This document shows, in pieces, positions 25,183 to 35,319 of a stretch of DNA of 64,000 nt. Positions within the stretch are counted from its first letter, which is position 1, and each line of letters opens with the position of its first letter. The translations under genes and the position numbers were made by a program. The notes under the pieces were generated by a model, which saw only the letters and a list, made by a program, of their open reading frames with translations, did no database searches and was not told where the DNA came from. Origin of the DNA: Francisella sp. LA112445 (GTDB taxonomy: Bacteria; Pseudomonadota; Gammaproteobacteria; Francisellales; Francisellaceae); the NCBI RefSeq assembly GCF_012224145.1, contig NZ_CP041030.1:62001-126000 (forward strand). The letters run 5' to 3'.

Positions 25183-27483
25183 TTATTCAAAGCTTGTAAC
25201 AGTAAAACGTTGAGCTATTTTATTATTTTGTAGAATAACTACACTTTTTGCAGGGATACTTATCTTATGATAATGCTTAATGGAGTCAGTAAAGTTAGCA
25301 ATTACTGTAACACCATTTGAGAACTGTGTAGATTGAAGTAATTTATCCTTGCTTAAATAGCTAAAGTTAGTCATTTTCTGTTGTACTAATATCTTATGCC
25401 ATTTAGACCAAACTGGTAAGTATTTGCTTAGAAGCTCTTTTTGTTGTGCCCAAGCTTTTCTATCTAAATGTAACAGTGGTGGGTAGTTATATAAGAAAGT
25501 CTTCAAGATATTGTTCTTTATCTGAGAAGGGAACTTAAATGTTGCATATTCCCAGTGGTCAGAAGTGATAATGCTATTGTTATAAACCATTTGATAAAGT
25601 GGAACTTCAAAAATAGGATTGTAGTATATGTAGCTTAGTAGGGGGTTAAGAAGAGTTGGTTTAGCATATCTAGGAGGAATACCTGTAGGTGACCAATAGC
25701 TTCCCATATAGTATTTAGACTTTTTATTTTGGCGCATATCTTTGTCCCAAATACCTTGAGAAACCAGACCTTGGCCATAAACTGCTACAGGTGCGATATA
25801 GTCTTTGCCATCTTCTGTACCAACCACTAAATTGTAATGCTTAGCAGCCCATTTAAAATAAGCTATTTTATTTTGGGCATCTTGAGCCTTGGTTTGGGGA
25901 TGCTTAGTGGAAAAATCATTATACATTGCTCCAGCACCATCACTATCGAAGAACCATGAGTTAAATTTTGCATTATATATGTTTATAGCTCTATTTAAGC
26001 GTAGTTTAACCTGAGGCATTGCATACGATGAGTTTAACTCGCGTTGTCCATTTAAAAACCCTTGTAGATACTGACCATTTTGTTTAATAATTGCAGCATT
26101 TTTGAAGAGGTTTCCTTCAGTTCCGAAATAAGCTGTTGGCATGCTGTCAGGATCTTTCTCTATCAAGGAGTTATAAGAATCATAAGGAGCTATAAGGTAT
26201 CCATCTTTTTTAGCTTGATCAATAACGTTAATATGATAAATGCCATCAGAGATATCATTTAATCCAAACCAAGCATTTTTTAAGCCTATATCTTGTAGCT
26301 GCTTTATCATCCAAATTGAAACACCGTTACCCCACTGAGAAACAGGAGCTATATATTTAGAGTAAGCAGATTGAATTAGGTTTTTGTTAAGTTCGACTAT
26401 ATTTGCAGGAGTTTTCGGCTCAGATATCAATTTAGCTGCTGTTGAATTTAGTTGAACAGAGCTAAATTCTTGCTTATTCCATAATGTTGGATCTTTTACT
26501 AACTCTTTAAGTGCATTATCTACATCTGATTTTAGAGATGCATACAGCCATTTTTGTTTTGCAAATTCTTCGAGCGTATTATTTGAATGTTCTTTTAGGA
26601 TTCTATTAAAGTATTTTGTTGGATTATCAGATTTACTTGCCAGCTGTTGTCTGACAAACTTTTGTAGACCTTTCCAATTTATATTTGCCTCACCAACAAG
26701 CTCATCTCCCCAAAGATAAATAAATGGAGCACCATAAAGTTTTGTAACATCTGGGACGACTTTAGCTTTTTCTTCTAATGTTACGAACTGACCTTGATTA
26801 ATTTTGTGTTGACGATATGTATCAGCAATTACTGCTGGATCATTCTTTAATATTTTAATTGTGAACCCAAAAGGCTTACCTTCATTTAAAATGTTAAAAG
26901 TATGTTTAAAATGTAGAGTTAAGCTTTCATTGCCTGTAAACCAAAAGGAATTATTAAAGATATTGTTAACTTGATAGTAGATAGCAGACTTTCCAAATCC
27001 AGCTGTTAGAAACTGCATTGATAATCTAGAAAGAGCATTATAAGGGTCTTTCTCACTAGAAGTTGACGTTAAATATTTTATCCATTTTTTATTGTCTGTT
27101 GGGATGTCCCACCCTTCTAGCATAGGAAGTAAGAAAGATTCTGATCCATTAATAACTGGGAATGTGATAGCTTTATTCGCTGTTCGAGCCAGTTTTTCAT
27201 TATTTTTAAAGCTAACATTTAAACCTTTGTTATTTAGTTTAAAATCAACATTAACATTATCACGCGTAAAATCTAATTCGCTTTTATTTTGTGAAGTGAT
27301 TTTGAAGTTTTGTTTTGTTTGAGCCTCTGATATAGGAATATCACTAGATCCTTGTCGGAGGTCGACTTTTAGGGTCGCTGGATCAATAATAAAGCAGCTA
27401 TCTTGTTGACAGAGATTGACAGGGTTAGCAAAAGCTGTGCCTGATATTAAGAGTGTTAATAGAGCTATATTTCTTAGTTTCAT
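25183..27483 (-). CDS. Secreted glycoside-hydrolase-like protein
   Basis: 766 residues with a clear signal peptide (MKLRNIALLTLLISGTAFA, cleavage after AFA). The first 230 residues look like a beta-rich galactose-mutarotase-like domain. The middle has a barrel-like region with AYFGLND-type and YDSYNSL segments, NSWFFDSDGAG and VVGTEDGKDY, whose acidic residues could be catalytic. A beta-sandwich C-terminus closes it. The build resembles large glycosidases related to GH101/GH129, but I cannot name the family firmly or a substrate. Likely periplasmic or secreted. It is monocistronic and convergent with the exporter cluster. Confidence 0.5.
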   Translation of the reverse strand: MKLRNIALLTLLISGTAFANPVNLCQQDSCFIIDPATLKVDLRQGSSDIPISEAQTKQNFKITSQNKSELDFTRDNVNVDFKLNNKGLNVSFKNNEKLARTANKAITFPVINGSESFLLPMLEGWDIPTDNKKWIKYLTSTSSEKDPYNALSRLSMQFLTAGFGKSAIYYQVNNIFNNSFWFTGNESLTLHFKHTFNILNEGKPFGFTIKILKNDPAVIADTYRQHKINQGQFVTLEEKAKVVPDVTKLYGAPFIYLWGDELVGEANINWKGLQKFVRQQLASKSDNPTKYFNRILKEHSNNTLEEFAKQKWLYASLKSDVDNALKELVKDPTLWNKQEFSSVQLNSTAAKLISEPKTPANIVELNKNLIQSAYSKYIAPVSQWGNGVSIWMIKQLQDIGLKNAWFGLNDISDGIYHINVIDQAKKDGYLIAPYDSYNSLIEKDPDSMPTAYFGTEGNLFKNAAIIKQNGQYLQGFLNGQRELNSSYAMPQVKLRLNRAINIYNAKFNSWFFDSDGAGAMYNDFSTKHPQTKAQDAQNKIAYFKWAAKHYNLVVGTEDGKDYIAPVAVYGQGLVSQGIWDKDMRQNKKSKYYMGSYWSPTGIPPRYAKPTLLNPLLSYIYYNPIFEVPLYQMVYNNSIITSDHWEYATFKFPSQIKNNILKTFLYNYPPLLHLDRKAWAQQKELLSKYLPVWSKWHKILVQQKMTNFSYLSKDKLLQSTQFSNGVTVIANFTDSIKHYHKISIPAKSVVILQNNKIAQRFTVTSFE

Positions 27484-27561
27484 ATATGATGAACGGACTT
27501 AGGGAGATTTTATTCAATAGTATATGTAAAAAGTATAAGATAAATATTTTTATAGCAGTTT

Positions 27562-28509
27562 TTAGATTAATTCGGTAGGGGTAACTTTTATAGTTTCAAG
27601 GTCAATAACTGCACCAATACTATCATCAGCACCAGCTTCTCTTATTGTTAGCTTTCTGTTTGCTGCTCCATCTGAATTATCTAATTCGATGTTAATATTT
27701 TGCCAATCAGAAGGATATTCTTCTTGTGTATAGACTACTTCACCATCTAGAAGAACTTCAAAACCAGAAGATTCTGGAGGAGAACCATTTACGGTACGAG
27801 CATAATACTCAAAGCTTAAGTTTATTTTTTTAAATCCTTCTGTATTTAAATCATGAGAGAATTCTACTATTTCATCTGCATGTCCATCTAGCTCAACAAC
27901 AGCAGCTCTTCCATCAGAACCTTCAAAGCCATTCCAAACTTCAAGTTTGCCACCATCATCAGTATACCAACTACCAAGGAAAGGATGACCAGAGTCAATC
28001 CATGCTAAGAAACCTGGAGGTGCTGGATTATCCCCCCATTGAAACCCAAATCCATCAGGGATTATTGAACCTTGAGTAAGTGCATTATAAAAATCTATAC
28101 CATAGCCTCGACATGTTGATGGAACCATAGATTGTGTAATGTTTTCTCCTGTAATTATGCAACGCCACTCTATGACGCTATCATTAACAGAGGACATAAG
28201 TAATATATGGGCTTCTCCGGTAACGGTTTGTGTTCCCGAGCTACCAATATTTCTAGAGATATCTGCATTTTCATCTACACTCATATGAGGGTCTTCTATA
28301 TTGATAGTAGATACACTAGTGCCATCAATGATTGCGTTTGATACATCTTGCTTAATAGCGCCCATAAAGCTTAGTTGGTTAGATATCTTTGATCTAATAG
28401 TATAATTAGAATACACAGGAATAGATATTGAAGCGATCAAAGCTATCGTAGCGACTACAAATAAAACCTCTAATAATGAAATACCTAATTGAGATCGAAG
28501 ATGTAACAC
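27562..28509 (-). CDS. Type IV pilin-like protein with C-terminal beta-sandwich domain
   Basis: 315 residues. The start MLHLRSQLG, then ISLLEVLFVVATIALIASISIPVY is a class III prepilin leader: cleavage after G9, Glu at mature position 5 (E14) and a hydrophobic stalk helix. Residues 40-150 look like a pilin head with a C...C pair. Residues from about 180 resemble a carbohydrate-binding or DUF642-like jelly roll, with LEVWNGFEG...VVELDGHADE, LSFEYYARTV and GFEVLLDGEVVY. Pilins are usually 140-180 residues, so this is a minor pilin or tip adhesin candidate. Assembly genes are not nearby. Confidence 0.75.
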   Translation of the reverse strand: MLHLRSQLGISLLEVLFVVATIALIASISIPVYSNYTIRSKISNQLSFMGAIKQDVSNAIIDGTSVSTINIEDPHMSVDENADISRNIGSSGTQTVTGEAHILLMSSVNDSVIEWRCIITGENITQSMVPSTCRGYGIDFYNALTQGSIIPDGFGFQWGDNPAPPGFLAWIDSGHPFLGSWYTDDGGKLEVWNGFEGSDGRAAVVELDGHADEIVEFSHDLNTEGFKKINLSFEYYARTVNGSPPESSGFEVLLDGEVVYTQEEYPSDWQNINIELDNSDGAANRKLTIREAGADDSIGAVIDLETIKVTPTELI

Positions 28510-28678
28510 TACTTCATCTAACCCTATGATAAATTAAATCCCTTATAAAAACATTGTAATATAAAACAGAAAAATTTTTAACATAATTTTGGATTCATTT
28601 ATAAATACTAGTTATTACACTGGCTATCAAAAATTGAATATAGTAAAATTTTTCTAGGACTTAAACATAGAGTAAATA

Positions 28679-29275
28679 ATGACTTCTTTAGATAAGGTTA
28701 ATAGCTATTTTGAGAGTAGTATACAGGCTAAGATAGAAACGGCAAATGTTTTACCTCCTGCTATTGCCCAAGCTGCAAAGGCAATGGTCTCCTGCTTAGA
28801 GAATGGAGGTAAGATTCTAGCTTGTGGCAATGGCGGCTCTGGTGCGATTGCGCAGCATTTCTCATCGAAACTGTTAAATCACTTCGAGATGGAAAGACCG
28901 CCTTTACCTGCAGTTTCTTTGACAGCTGATACAGCAACTATAACAGCTGTAGGCAATCACTATGGCTTTGCAGAGATATTTGCTAAGCAGGTAGCAGCAC
29001 TTGGCAATGAAGATGATATCTTGTTGGTTATATCAACTACAGGTGACTCAGAGAATATACTTAAAGCTGTTGAGGAAGCTCATGATTTAGAGATGAAAGT
29101 TATAGCTTTAACAGGAGCAGATGGTGGGAGATTGCAAAATATGTATAATCCAGAAGATATAGAATTGAGAGTCCCATCAGATAATATTGCAAGTATACAG
29201 GAGAATCATTTTCTTATAATTCATTGCTTATGTGATATTATTGATCAAAAATTATTTGCTGGCCTAGAAGATTAA
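28679..29275 (+). CDS. diaA: SIS-domain protein, DiaA-like (GmhA superfamily)
   Basis: 198 residues, one SIS domain. SIQAKIETANVLPPAIAQAAK, GGKILACGNGGSGAIAQHFSSKLLNHFEMERPPLPA and IHCLCDIIDQKLF match E. coli DiaA closely. DiaA is a tetrameric DnaA-binding initiation factor. The close relative is GmhA (sedoheptulose-7-phosphate isomerase). DiaA is favoured by the ends of the protein and by the lipoprotein gene next door (yraP-like context in E. coli). An annotator might equally write phosphoheptose isomerase. Downstream gene 5 bp away. Confidence 0.75.
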   Translation: MTSLDKVNSYFESSIQAKIETANVLPPAIAQAAKAMVSCLENGGKILACGNGGSGAIAQHFSSKLLNHFEMERPPLPAVSLTADTATITAVGNHYGFAEIFAKQVAALGNEDDILLVISTTGDSENILKAVEEAHDLEMKVIALTGADGGRLQNMYNPEDIELRVPSDNIASIQENHFLIIHCLCDIIDQKLFAGLED

Positions 29276-29280
29276 ATAAA

Positions 29281-29634
29281 ATGAATTCAAAAAGACTAAC
29301 TAAACTTATTATCTTGGCTGCTATTAGTTTTTTCTTGGCTGGATGTGTAGAACCATATACTGCACCAGTACCTCAAGGTAAAAAAATATTAAATAAAGAA
29401 CTTCTTGAAATAAAGCCTAATATGACTAAGAGTGAAGTTGTATATATATTAGGTTCACCAGATATGATAGATACATTCAATCCAAATCAGTATATCTATA
29501 TCAACACTTACAAAAAAGATATGCAGTCTAGTATTTTTAGTGAATCGAAACTAATATTGACTTTCAATAACCAAGATAAATTAGTTGGTATTTCTGGGAA
29601 CTATGCACCACCAACTAAAGAGCCAGTATTCTAG
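29281..29634 (+). CDS. BamE/SmpA-OmlA-like outer membrane lipoprotein
   Basis: 117 residues. Lipobox LAGC after a hydrophobic leader gives a lipid-anchored Cys at about residue 22. The mature part has the BamE pattern IKPNMTKSEVVYILGSPDMID...YIYINTYKK, followed by LILTFNNQDKLVGISG. BamE is an accessory of the beta-barrel assembly machine at the inner face of the outer membrane. The fit is good but family members outside the Bam complex exist. It lies 5 bp after the SIS gene and is likely cotranscribed. Confidence 0.8.
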   Translation: MNSKRLTKLIILAAISFFLAGCVEPYTAPVPQGKKILNKELLEIKPNMTKSEVVYILGSPDMIDTFNPNQYIYINTYKKDMQSSIFSESKLILTFNNQDKLVGISGNYAPPTKEPVF

Positions 29635-30046
29635 AGACCAAAATAAAATTCAGTATCTGTTTGTCTTACTATAACACGGTAATCTATGAAGATATCACAG
29701 CTTTTACAAAGTGACTTTTAGAATATGTTTCCTAATTTTTTGCGTAGCTCACAACTCTTCCAGGAAGAATGTCTATTTCAAGCTGGATAAAGCTATCAAA
29801 ATTGCTAGAGCTATCACCAACAGTATAATTTTGTAAGGATAGGTTAGAGTTCTACATGTATGAATATCTGTTTTGATTGTTTCAACGAAGTAGTATGTGG
29901 GTTATTGCTAAATTTATTTAATATCTGAATATTGTCAGTATAATAAATTTTGATTATGGGTATAGTATTATTATATTTTTGTGTAATTTTAAAAGCAATA
30001 ATCCAAGAGGTAGGAAATATTTATAGAAAAAGTAATAATGAAATAA
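29635..30046. other. Intergenic region with a possible gene remnant
   Basis: 412 bp between the BamE-like gene and rpsT, facing each other. No intact gene is visible. On the minus strand several short frames with protein-like composition are interrupted by stops, which suggests decay. No clear terminator for either neighbour was found. Confidence 0.5.
29732..29841 (-). pseudogene. Possible fragment of a decayed gene
   Basis: A stop-bounded minus-strand reading of about 36 codons ends ...QLEIDILPGRVVSYAKN. It includes a hydrophilic NYTVGDSSSNFDSF segment with a natural-looking composition. It has no start or ribosome site, and a TAG precedes it. It could be the C-terminal scrap of a surface protein, but no family is recognised. 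Confidence 0.25.
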
Positions 30047-30316
30047 TTAAGCAGCAGAAAGAGCTTTGATTTTAGCGCTTAAACGAGACTTATGTCTAGC
30101 TGCTTTATTCTTGTGGATTAATCCTTTAGTTGCATACTTGTCTAGTAAAGGAACTACTTTTGTGAAGTTCTCTTTTGCTGCTTCAACATCGCCTTTTTCT
30201 ATAGCGTTAGTTGTTTTTTTCAAGAAAGTTCTCATCATTGAACGACGAGCAACATTGTGTTGACGATTTCTTTCAGCTTGAATAATTCTTTTTTTCGCTT
30301 GTTTTGAGTTAGCCAA
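30047..30316 (-). CDS. rpsT: 30S ribosomal protein S20
   Basis: 89 residues: [20 protein letters not shown], then [19 protein letters not shown] and [20 protein letters not shown] are unmistakable S20. It binds the 5' and 3' minor domains of 16S rRNA early in 30S assembly. The start codon is TTG at 30316, preceded by GGAG. No ATG fits the conserved N-terminus. E. coli rpsT also begins with UUG, where the weak start takes part in autogenous translational control, so the same may hold here. A 7-bp inverted repeat (30359-30365 and 30379-30385) lies in the leader. Confidence 0.96.
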   Translation of the reverse strand: MANSKQAKKRIIQAERNRQHNVARRSMMRTFLKKTTNAIEKGDVEAAKENFTKVVPLLDKYATKGLIHKNKAARHKSRLSAKIKALSAA

Positions 30317-30358
30317 TTTTATTCTCCAGTTTTAATTTTTTAACTTTTTATAACTTTA

Positions 30359-30385
30359 GTTTCTCTGGGGGATAAATCGAGAAAC
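30359..30385 (-). promoter_or_regulatory. Hairpin in the rpsT leader
   Basis: GTTTCTC (30359-30365) and GAGAAAC (30379-30385) are perfect 7-bp arms with a 13-nt loop (on the mRNA strand GATTTATCCCCCA). It lies about 43 nt before the TTG start. It is a candidate S20 feedback site, by position only. Confidence 0.4.
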
Positions 30386-30413
30386 ACAAATATATAAATA
30401 TAATAGCTAAAGT

Positions 30414-30442
30414 ATTTTGCATACATTACGCTTTTTTGTCAA
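30414..30442 (-). promoter_or_regulatory. Probable rpsT promoter
   Basis: On the minus strand TTGACA (30442-30437), a 17-bp spacer and CAAAAT (30419-30414). The -35 box is perfect and the -10 is 4 of 6. It lies about 100 bp before the start codon, giving a leader long enough for the hairpin. Confidence 0.55.
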
Positions 30443-30580
30443 TAAAAAATATAAGATAATTAATCAATATTAGTTATTTAAATATCACTAATACTACATT
30501 TTAACATCATTTTGTAGCATAATAGTTAGCTAGATTTATAAATTCAGTAAATAACCGTAACCGATAAAGTATACACATAT

Positions 30581-32365
30581 ATGAAAAATATTAGAAATTT
30601 CTCAATAATAGCACATATTGACCATGGTAAGTCTACTCTCTCTGATAGATTTATCCAAGTTTGTAATGGTTTAACAGAGCGTGAGATGAAAGAGCAAGTG
30701 CTTGACTCTATGGATATAGAAAGAGAGCGAGGCATTACAATCAAGGCTCAATCTGTAACTTTAGACTATACAGCTAGAGATGGGCAAACATATCAACTTA
30801 ACTTTATTGATACTCCAGGTCACGTTGATTTCTCATACGAGGTTTCACGTTCATTAGCTGCTTGTGAGGGAGCTTTACTTGTTGTTGATGCCGCTCAAGG
30901 AGTTGAGGCGCAAACTGTTGCTAACTGCTATACAGCTATTGAGCAAGATTTAGAGGTGATTCCTATATTAAATAAGATAGATCTGCCATCTGCTGAACCT
31001 GAAAGAGTAGCGGAAGAAATCGAGGAGATAATCGGAATCGATGCAACAGGTGCGACTACTTGTAGTGCAAAAACAGGAATAGGTGTTGAAGATGTTTTAG
31101 AAACAATTGTTGCTAAAGTTCCAGCACCACAAGGTGATGTTAATGAAAAGCTTCAAGCTTTAATTATTGATTCGTGGTTTGATAACTATCTAGGTGTAGT
31201 TTCACTAGTTAGGATCAAGAATGGTACTTTGAAGAAAGGTGAGAAATTCAAAGTTATGTCAACAGGAGTTTCTTATCAGGCTGATAGAGTAGGTGTATTT
31301 ACACCAAAGATGAAAGATCTTGACCATCTAAAAGCAGGAGAAGTTGGCTTTATTATTGCTGGTATCAAAGATATTCATGGTGCTCCTGTTGGTGATACTC
31401 TTACACATACTCATAATCCTACAGATAAACCAGTACCAGGATTTAAGAAGGTACAACCGCAGGTCTATGCAGGGATGTTTACAATAAGTTCAGATGACTA
31501 TCCAGATTTTAGAGAAGCTTTAGATAAGCTAAGTCTAAATGATGCTTCATTATTTTTTGAGCCGGAGGTGTCTCAAGCTCTTGGGTTTGGTTTTAGGTGT
31601 GGTTTCTTAGGTATGCTACATATGGAGATTATCCAAGAAAGGTTAGAGAGAGAATATAATCTTGATCTAATCACTTCAGCACCAACTGTTGTCTATAAGG
31701 CTGTTAAAAAAGATGGTGAAATGGTTGAGGTTGATAATCCAGCTAAACTACCAGAACCCGGTGCAATTGCAGAGATACATGAGCCGATTGTACGAGCAAA
31801 TATTCTTGTACCAAAGGATTATGTAGGTAGCGTAATAACAATCTGTGTTGAGAAAAGGGGTGTACAGGTTGATCTAAATTATGTTGGTAGTCAGGTTTCA
31901 ATAACTTATGATTTACCGATGATAGAAGTTGTTTCTGATTTCTTTGATACTTTAAAATCCGTAACCAAAGGCTATGGATCGTTAGACTATGAATTAATTA
32001 GGTATGAGCCTGCAAATATGGTGCGTCTAGATGTGCTTATCAATGGGGATAAAGTCGATGCATTAGCAAGTATTGTACATAAAGATCAAGCTAAATATAA
32101 AGGTAGAGAGCTAGTTGACAGGCTAAAAGAGCTTATTCCTAGACAAATGTTTGAGGTCGCTATTCAAGCGGCTGTTGGTGGGACTATTGTTGCTAGAAGT
32201 ACAGTTAAAGCGTTACGTAAAAATGTCTTAGCAAAATGTTACGGTGGCGATGTTTCACGTAAGAAAAAACTCCTAGAGAAGCAGAAAGAAGGTAAAAAGA
32301 GAATGAAAAATATTGGTTCAGTTGAAATTCCTCAGGAAGCTTTCTTATCAGTATTAAAGAAATAA
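30581..32365 (+). CDS. lepA: Elongation factor 4 (LepA) GTPase
   Basis: 594 residues. G1 [10 protein letters not shown]2 region ERERGIT, G3 DTPGHVDF, G4 NKID and a C-terminal LepA-specific domain ending in [19 protein letters not shown]. LepA is a ribosome-associated translational GTPase linked to back-translocation or 30S biogenesis. The length matches the family closely. It is divergent from rpsT. It is usually paired with lepB, but here the next gene is mnmA, 163 bp on. Confidence 0.97.
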   Translation: MKNIRNFSIIAHIDHGKSTLSDRFIQVCNGLTEREMKEQVLDSMDIERERGITIKAQSVTLDYTARDGQTYQLNFIDTPGHVDFSYEVSRSLAACEGALLVVDAAQGVEAQTVANCYTAIEQDLEVIPILNKIDLPSAEPERVAEEIEEIIGIDATGATTCSAKTGIGVEDVLETIVAKVPAPQGDVNEKLQALIIDSWFDNYLGVVSLVRIKNGTLKKGEKFKVMSTGVSYQADRVGVFTPKMKDLDHLKAGEVGFIIAGIKDIHGAPVGDTLTHTHNPTDKPVPGFKKVQPQVYAGMFTISSDDYPDFREALDKLSLNDASLFFEPEVSQALGFGFRCGFLGMLHMEIIQERLEREYNLDLITSAPTVVYKAVKKDGEMVEVDNPAKLPEPGAIAEIHEPIVRANILVPKDYVGSVITICVEKRGVQVDLNYVGSQVSITYDLPMIEVVSDFFDTLKSVTKGYGSLDYELIRYEPANMVRLDVLINGDKVDALASIVHKDQAKYKGRELVDRLKELIPRQMFEVAIQAAVGGTIVARSTVKALRKNVLAKCYGGDVSRKKKLLEKQKEGKKRMKNIGSVEIPQEAFLSVLKK

Positions 32366-32528
32366 TCTTAATTAATATTAAATCCATTTATTTCTAAACC
32401 AAGTTTTTATTTCACAAGTAGTTTCAATAGTGCTAGTTCTTAAGAATGTAAATTTTATTAGCATATTTTGTAATGACTACCATGTTTAATATATAATTTG
32501 TATCAATAAGTATTTATAAGAGTATTTT

Positions 32529-33605
32529 ATGTCTAAAAAAGTAATAGTAGGTATTTCAGGAGGTGTTGATTCCTCAGTTTCGGCGTTGTTATTAAAGCAA
32601 CAGGGTTATGATGTAACCGGTGTATTTATGAAAAACTGGGAAGAGGATGATACAGATGAGTTTTGTTCAGCTGAGCAGGATATTGCAGATGCTCAAGCAG
32701 TTTGTGACTCTATAGGTATCCCTTTTAAGAAGATCAACTTTGCTGCAGAGTATTGGGATAATGTTTTTGAACATTTCCTGACAGAGTATAAAGCAGGTAG
32801 AACACCAAATCCTGATATCTTATGTAATAAGGAAATTAAATTTAAAGCCTTTTTAAGCTATGTTCATCTTTTAGGAGGTGATTACATAGCGACAGGTCAT
32901 TATGCGCGCACACGCGTCTTAGAAGATGGTTCTGTGCAGCTTATTAAAGGCTTAGATGATAATAAAGATCAAACATATTTTTTATATACTCTTGGCCAAG
33001 AGCAGTTAAAACAAACAATATTCCCAATTGGAGATATTGAAAAAGAAAAGGTCCGTCAAATAGCAAAAGATAATAATCTTGTTACTTTTGATAAAAAAGA
33101 TAGTACAGGTATCTGTTTTATTGGTGAACGCAAATTTAAAGAGTTTTTATCTAAATATCTACCAGCTCAAAAAGGTGAGATTCACGATGAAAATGGTATA
33201 AAAATTGGTCAGCATGATGGGCTTATGTATTACACAATAGGGCAAAGACAGGGTTTAGGTATCGGAGGTGTTAAGAATCGTCCTGAGATACCATGGTTTG
33301 CCGCTAAAAAAGATTTAGAAAATAATGTCCTTATTGCTGTGCAAGGTCATGATCATCCGATGCTTTTTAGAGATTCTCTGGAGGCAATTGATTTAAGCTG
33401 GGTGGCAGGCCATCCTCCTGCAGATAAGTTTAAATGTAAAGCTAAAGTTCGCTATAGACAAAAAGATCAGTCTTGTGAAGTGTCTGTAATGTCAGATGGT
33501 TCAGTCAAAGTGATATTTGATCAACCTCAAAGAGCTATAACCCCAGGTCAATCAGTAGTTTTCTATGATGAAGATATATGTCTTGGAGGAGGTATTATAG
33601 TTTGA
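32529..33605 (+). CDS. mnmA: tRNA-specific 2-thiouridylase
   Basis: 358 residues. The PP-loop motif [15 protein letters not shown] is at the N-terminus. The catalytic nucleophile Cys is in [12 protein letters not shown] and the persulfide-forming Cys in [12 protein letters not shown]. It inserts sulfur at C2 of the wobble uridine in Lys, Glu and Gln tRNAs, using the Tus relay. GATGHYAR (here ATGHYART) and [12 protein letters not shown] complete the signature. It has its own region upstream and faces the convergent lipoprotein gene. Confidence 0.97.
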   Translation: MSKKVIVGISGGVDSSVSALLLKQQGYDVTGVFMKNWEEDDTDEFCSAEQDIADAQAVCDSIGIPFKKINFAAEYWDNVFEHFLTEYKAGRTPNPDILCNKEIKFKAFLSYVHLLGGDYIATGHYARTRVLEDGSVQLIKGLDDNKDQTYFLYTLGQEQLKQTIFPIGDIEKEKVRQIAKDNNLVTFDKKDSTGICFIGERKFKEFLSKYLPAQKGEIHDENGIKIGQHDGLMYYTIGQRQGLGIGGVKNRPEIPWFAAKKDLENNVLIAVQGHDHPMLFRDSLEAIDLSWVAGHPPADKFKCKAKVRYRQKDQSCEVSVMSDGSVKVIFDQPQRAITPGQSVVFYDEDICLGGGIIV

Positions 33606-33643
33606 GAAGATTAGAGTTGATATCTATCTAATTTTTTGTTTAT

Positions 33644-34708
33644 TTACTCACTATCTAGTTTACCCATTATAGAAGTATTCTTTTGCTTTACTGATCCAAA
33701 ATCACTACTACTATCATCTGTACTAGTTACTATTGAGCTACCACTACTTGCTTGGTTTGTAGAAGGGGTGCTGCTAGCATCACTACTTTCATTGTCTAGC
33801 TTTTCAGTAGTAGAGTTGTTAGTTGTTGAACTAGAAGAAACAGTCTTAGTGCTTCCTGAATTTACACTTGTAGTAGTAGAGCTACCACTAGTTAATTTTT
33901 CTTCTTTAATGTCGTTATCTGTTACTATATCACTATCTTGAGAAGCTACTTGATCTGCAATACTTTGATCTGGATCTGCGCCATCTGTTTTTTGATCTTT
34001 ATCAACAACCTCGTTAAGATAATCTGCGATTTCTTTTTTAACTTGTTTTTGATTAGATAATACATCTTTTTGCATGTAGTGGGCTTCATGAACTGTATCT
34101 ATAGTCATGTGAGTGTATAAATATTCAGGATCTATAACAAATGGTCTAAGCTCTGTACCATAGCGCTTCTCTAAACCAGGGAAGTCAACAGTATAAGCAA
34201 CTTTTATACGTTTTTCGCCATTGCTATCAGTTGTAACCATTGCTACTAGGTTAGCTTGTACTTTATATTCTTGTCTAACTAAATGATACTGTTGTTTTCT
34301 ATCAATAACGATTTGTCTAATAGGCGTAGCGTAAACATCTTTGATTGTAATAGGTTTATTAACCGTCGTGATACCTGCTTTTTGTAGCTCATGGATTGCA
34401 TAGCTACCATAGTTATCTTTTGCAAGTTTTAGATCTATTTCAATCATTTTAACTAGTACCTTTTGTCTAAACTCTCTTGCTTGTTGTAGAGTCAGAGCAA
34501 AACATGTTCCTGTATCATCTTTTTGGAAGCACCCGTTTCGTTTATCTATTAGGACAAACATTTTACGAGTTTTATCATAATACAATTGATAGTCAGGGGT
34601 GTTTTTGCCATGCCCTACATAGACAAACTTATCTCCTGTTAGCATTCCACATGAAGCTACCAATAGAACAAACAGTAGTAATGATGTTTTTTTTAAAATA
34701 TTGCGCAT
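33644..34708 (-). CDS. Lipoprotein with Ser/Thr-rich C-terminal tail
   Basis: 354 residues. The leader ends in VASC, a good lipobox, giving a lipidated Cys near residue 20. Residues 25-230 form a mixed alpha/beta domain with no recognised family. The last 110 residues are low-complexity Ser/Thr/Asp/Asn, with runs such as SSSSTTNNSTT, and look disordered or surface-exposed. Probably an envelope lipoprotein. The tail codons produce a long antisense reading frame that is not a gene. Convergent with mnmA. Confidence 0.8.
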   Translation of the reverse strand: MRNILKKTSLLLFVLLVASCGMLTGDKFVYVGHGKNTPDYQLYYDKTRKMFVLIDKRNGCFQKDDTGTCFALTLQQAREFRQKVLVKMIEIDLKLAKDNYGSYAIHELQKAGITTVNKPITIKDVYATPIRQIVIDRKQQYHLVRQEYKVQANLVAMVTTDSNGEKRIKVAYTVDFPGLEKRYGTELRPFVIDPEYLYTHMTIDTVHEAHYMQKDVLSNQKQVKKEIADYLNEVVDKDQKTDGADPDQSIADQVASQDSDIVTDNDIKEEKLTSGSSTTTSVNSGSTKTVSSSSTTNNSTTEKLDNESSDASSTPSTNQASSGSSIVTSTDDSSSDFGSVKQKNTSIMGKLDSE

Positions 34709-34798
34709 ATTAAAATCCGTTTTTACACTTATACAAAAATAATTTTGCCTAGAGTTACTATAAAAAGTAAAGCTTTGTTCACCAAAATTATTAAAAAA

Positions 34799-35317
34799 CT
34801 ATACTTGAGAGTTTTCCTTCATAAGTTTTTTATATTTTTTTTCTATCATTTTCCTTTTAAGAGAGCCTAGGTGATCAAAGAATGTTATCCCATTAAGATG
34901 ATCTATCTCATGTTGTATACAACGAGCTAGGAAGCCTTCTTTTTGGATTATAACCTCTTCACCAAATTCATTTAAAGCAGATATTTTGACACTAGTAGCT
35001 CTTTTTACTTTCGCAGAGACTCCAGGGAATGAAAGACAACCTTCTTCATCAATTACTTCACCATCTTGTTCTATTATCTTAGGGTTTATAATAGCTATAA
35101 TTTCTGGAGAAGAATCATCTAGGTTATCAAACATTATAAAAAATCTTTTTTTGATGCCTACTTGAATAGCTGCTAGCCCAACACCATTAGCATCAAGCAT
35201 CATTTCACGCATTTCATCTAGAGTTTCACGTAGTTGATCATTTATCTCTTCACTCTTAACCTCTTCAGCTACTTCTTTTAGGACAGGGTGAGGATATTTT
35301 AAGATCTCTAAAGACAT
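34799..35317 (-). CDS. def: Peptide deformylase
   Basis: 172 residues from the ATG at 35317, chosen because MSLEILKYPHPVLKE is the usual N-terminus and AAGGAG lies 9 bp upstream. It removes the N-formyl group from nascent proteins using Fe2+. Motif 1 GVGLAAIQVG (canonical GxGLAAxQ), motif 2 EGCLSFP (metal Cys) and motif 3 QHEIDHLNG (two metal His and the catalytic Glu) are intact. It begins 2 bp after the ribH stop and so is the last gene of the riboflavin operon. Confidence 0.96.
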   Translation of the reverse strand: MSLEILKYPHPVLKEVAEEVKSEEINDQLRETLDEMREMMLDANGVGLAAIQVGIKKRFFIMFDNLDDSSPEIIAIINPKIIEQDGEVIDEEGCLSFPGVSAKVKRATSVKISALNEFGEEVIIQKEGFLARCIQHEIDHLNGITFFDHLGSLKRKMIEKKYKKLMKENSQV

Positions 35318-35319
35318 AT

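Noticed and set aside
33636-33941. 101-codon open frame opposite the lipoprotein tail
   Set aside because: Its Leu/Val/Ser-rich content is the antisense of Ser/Thr/Asn repeats in the lipoprotein; low-complexity artefact.
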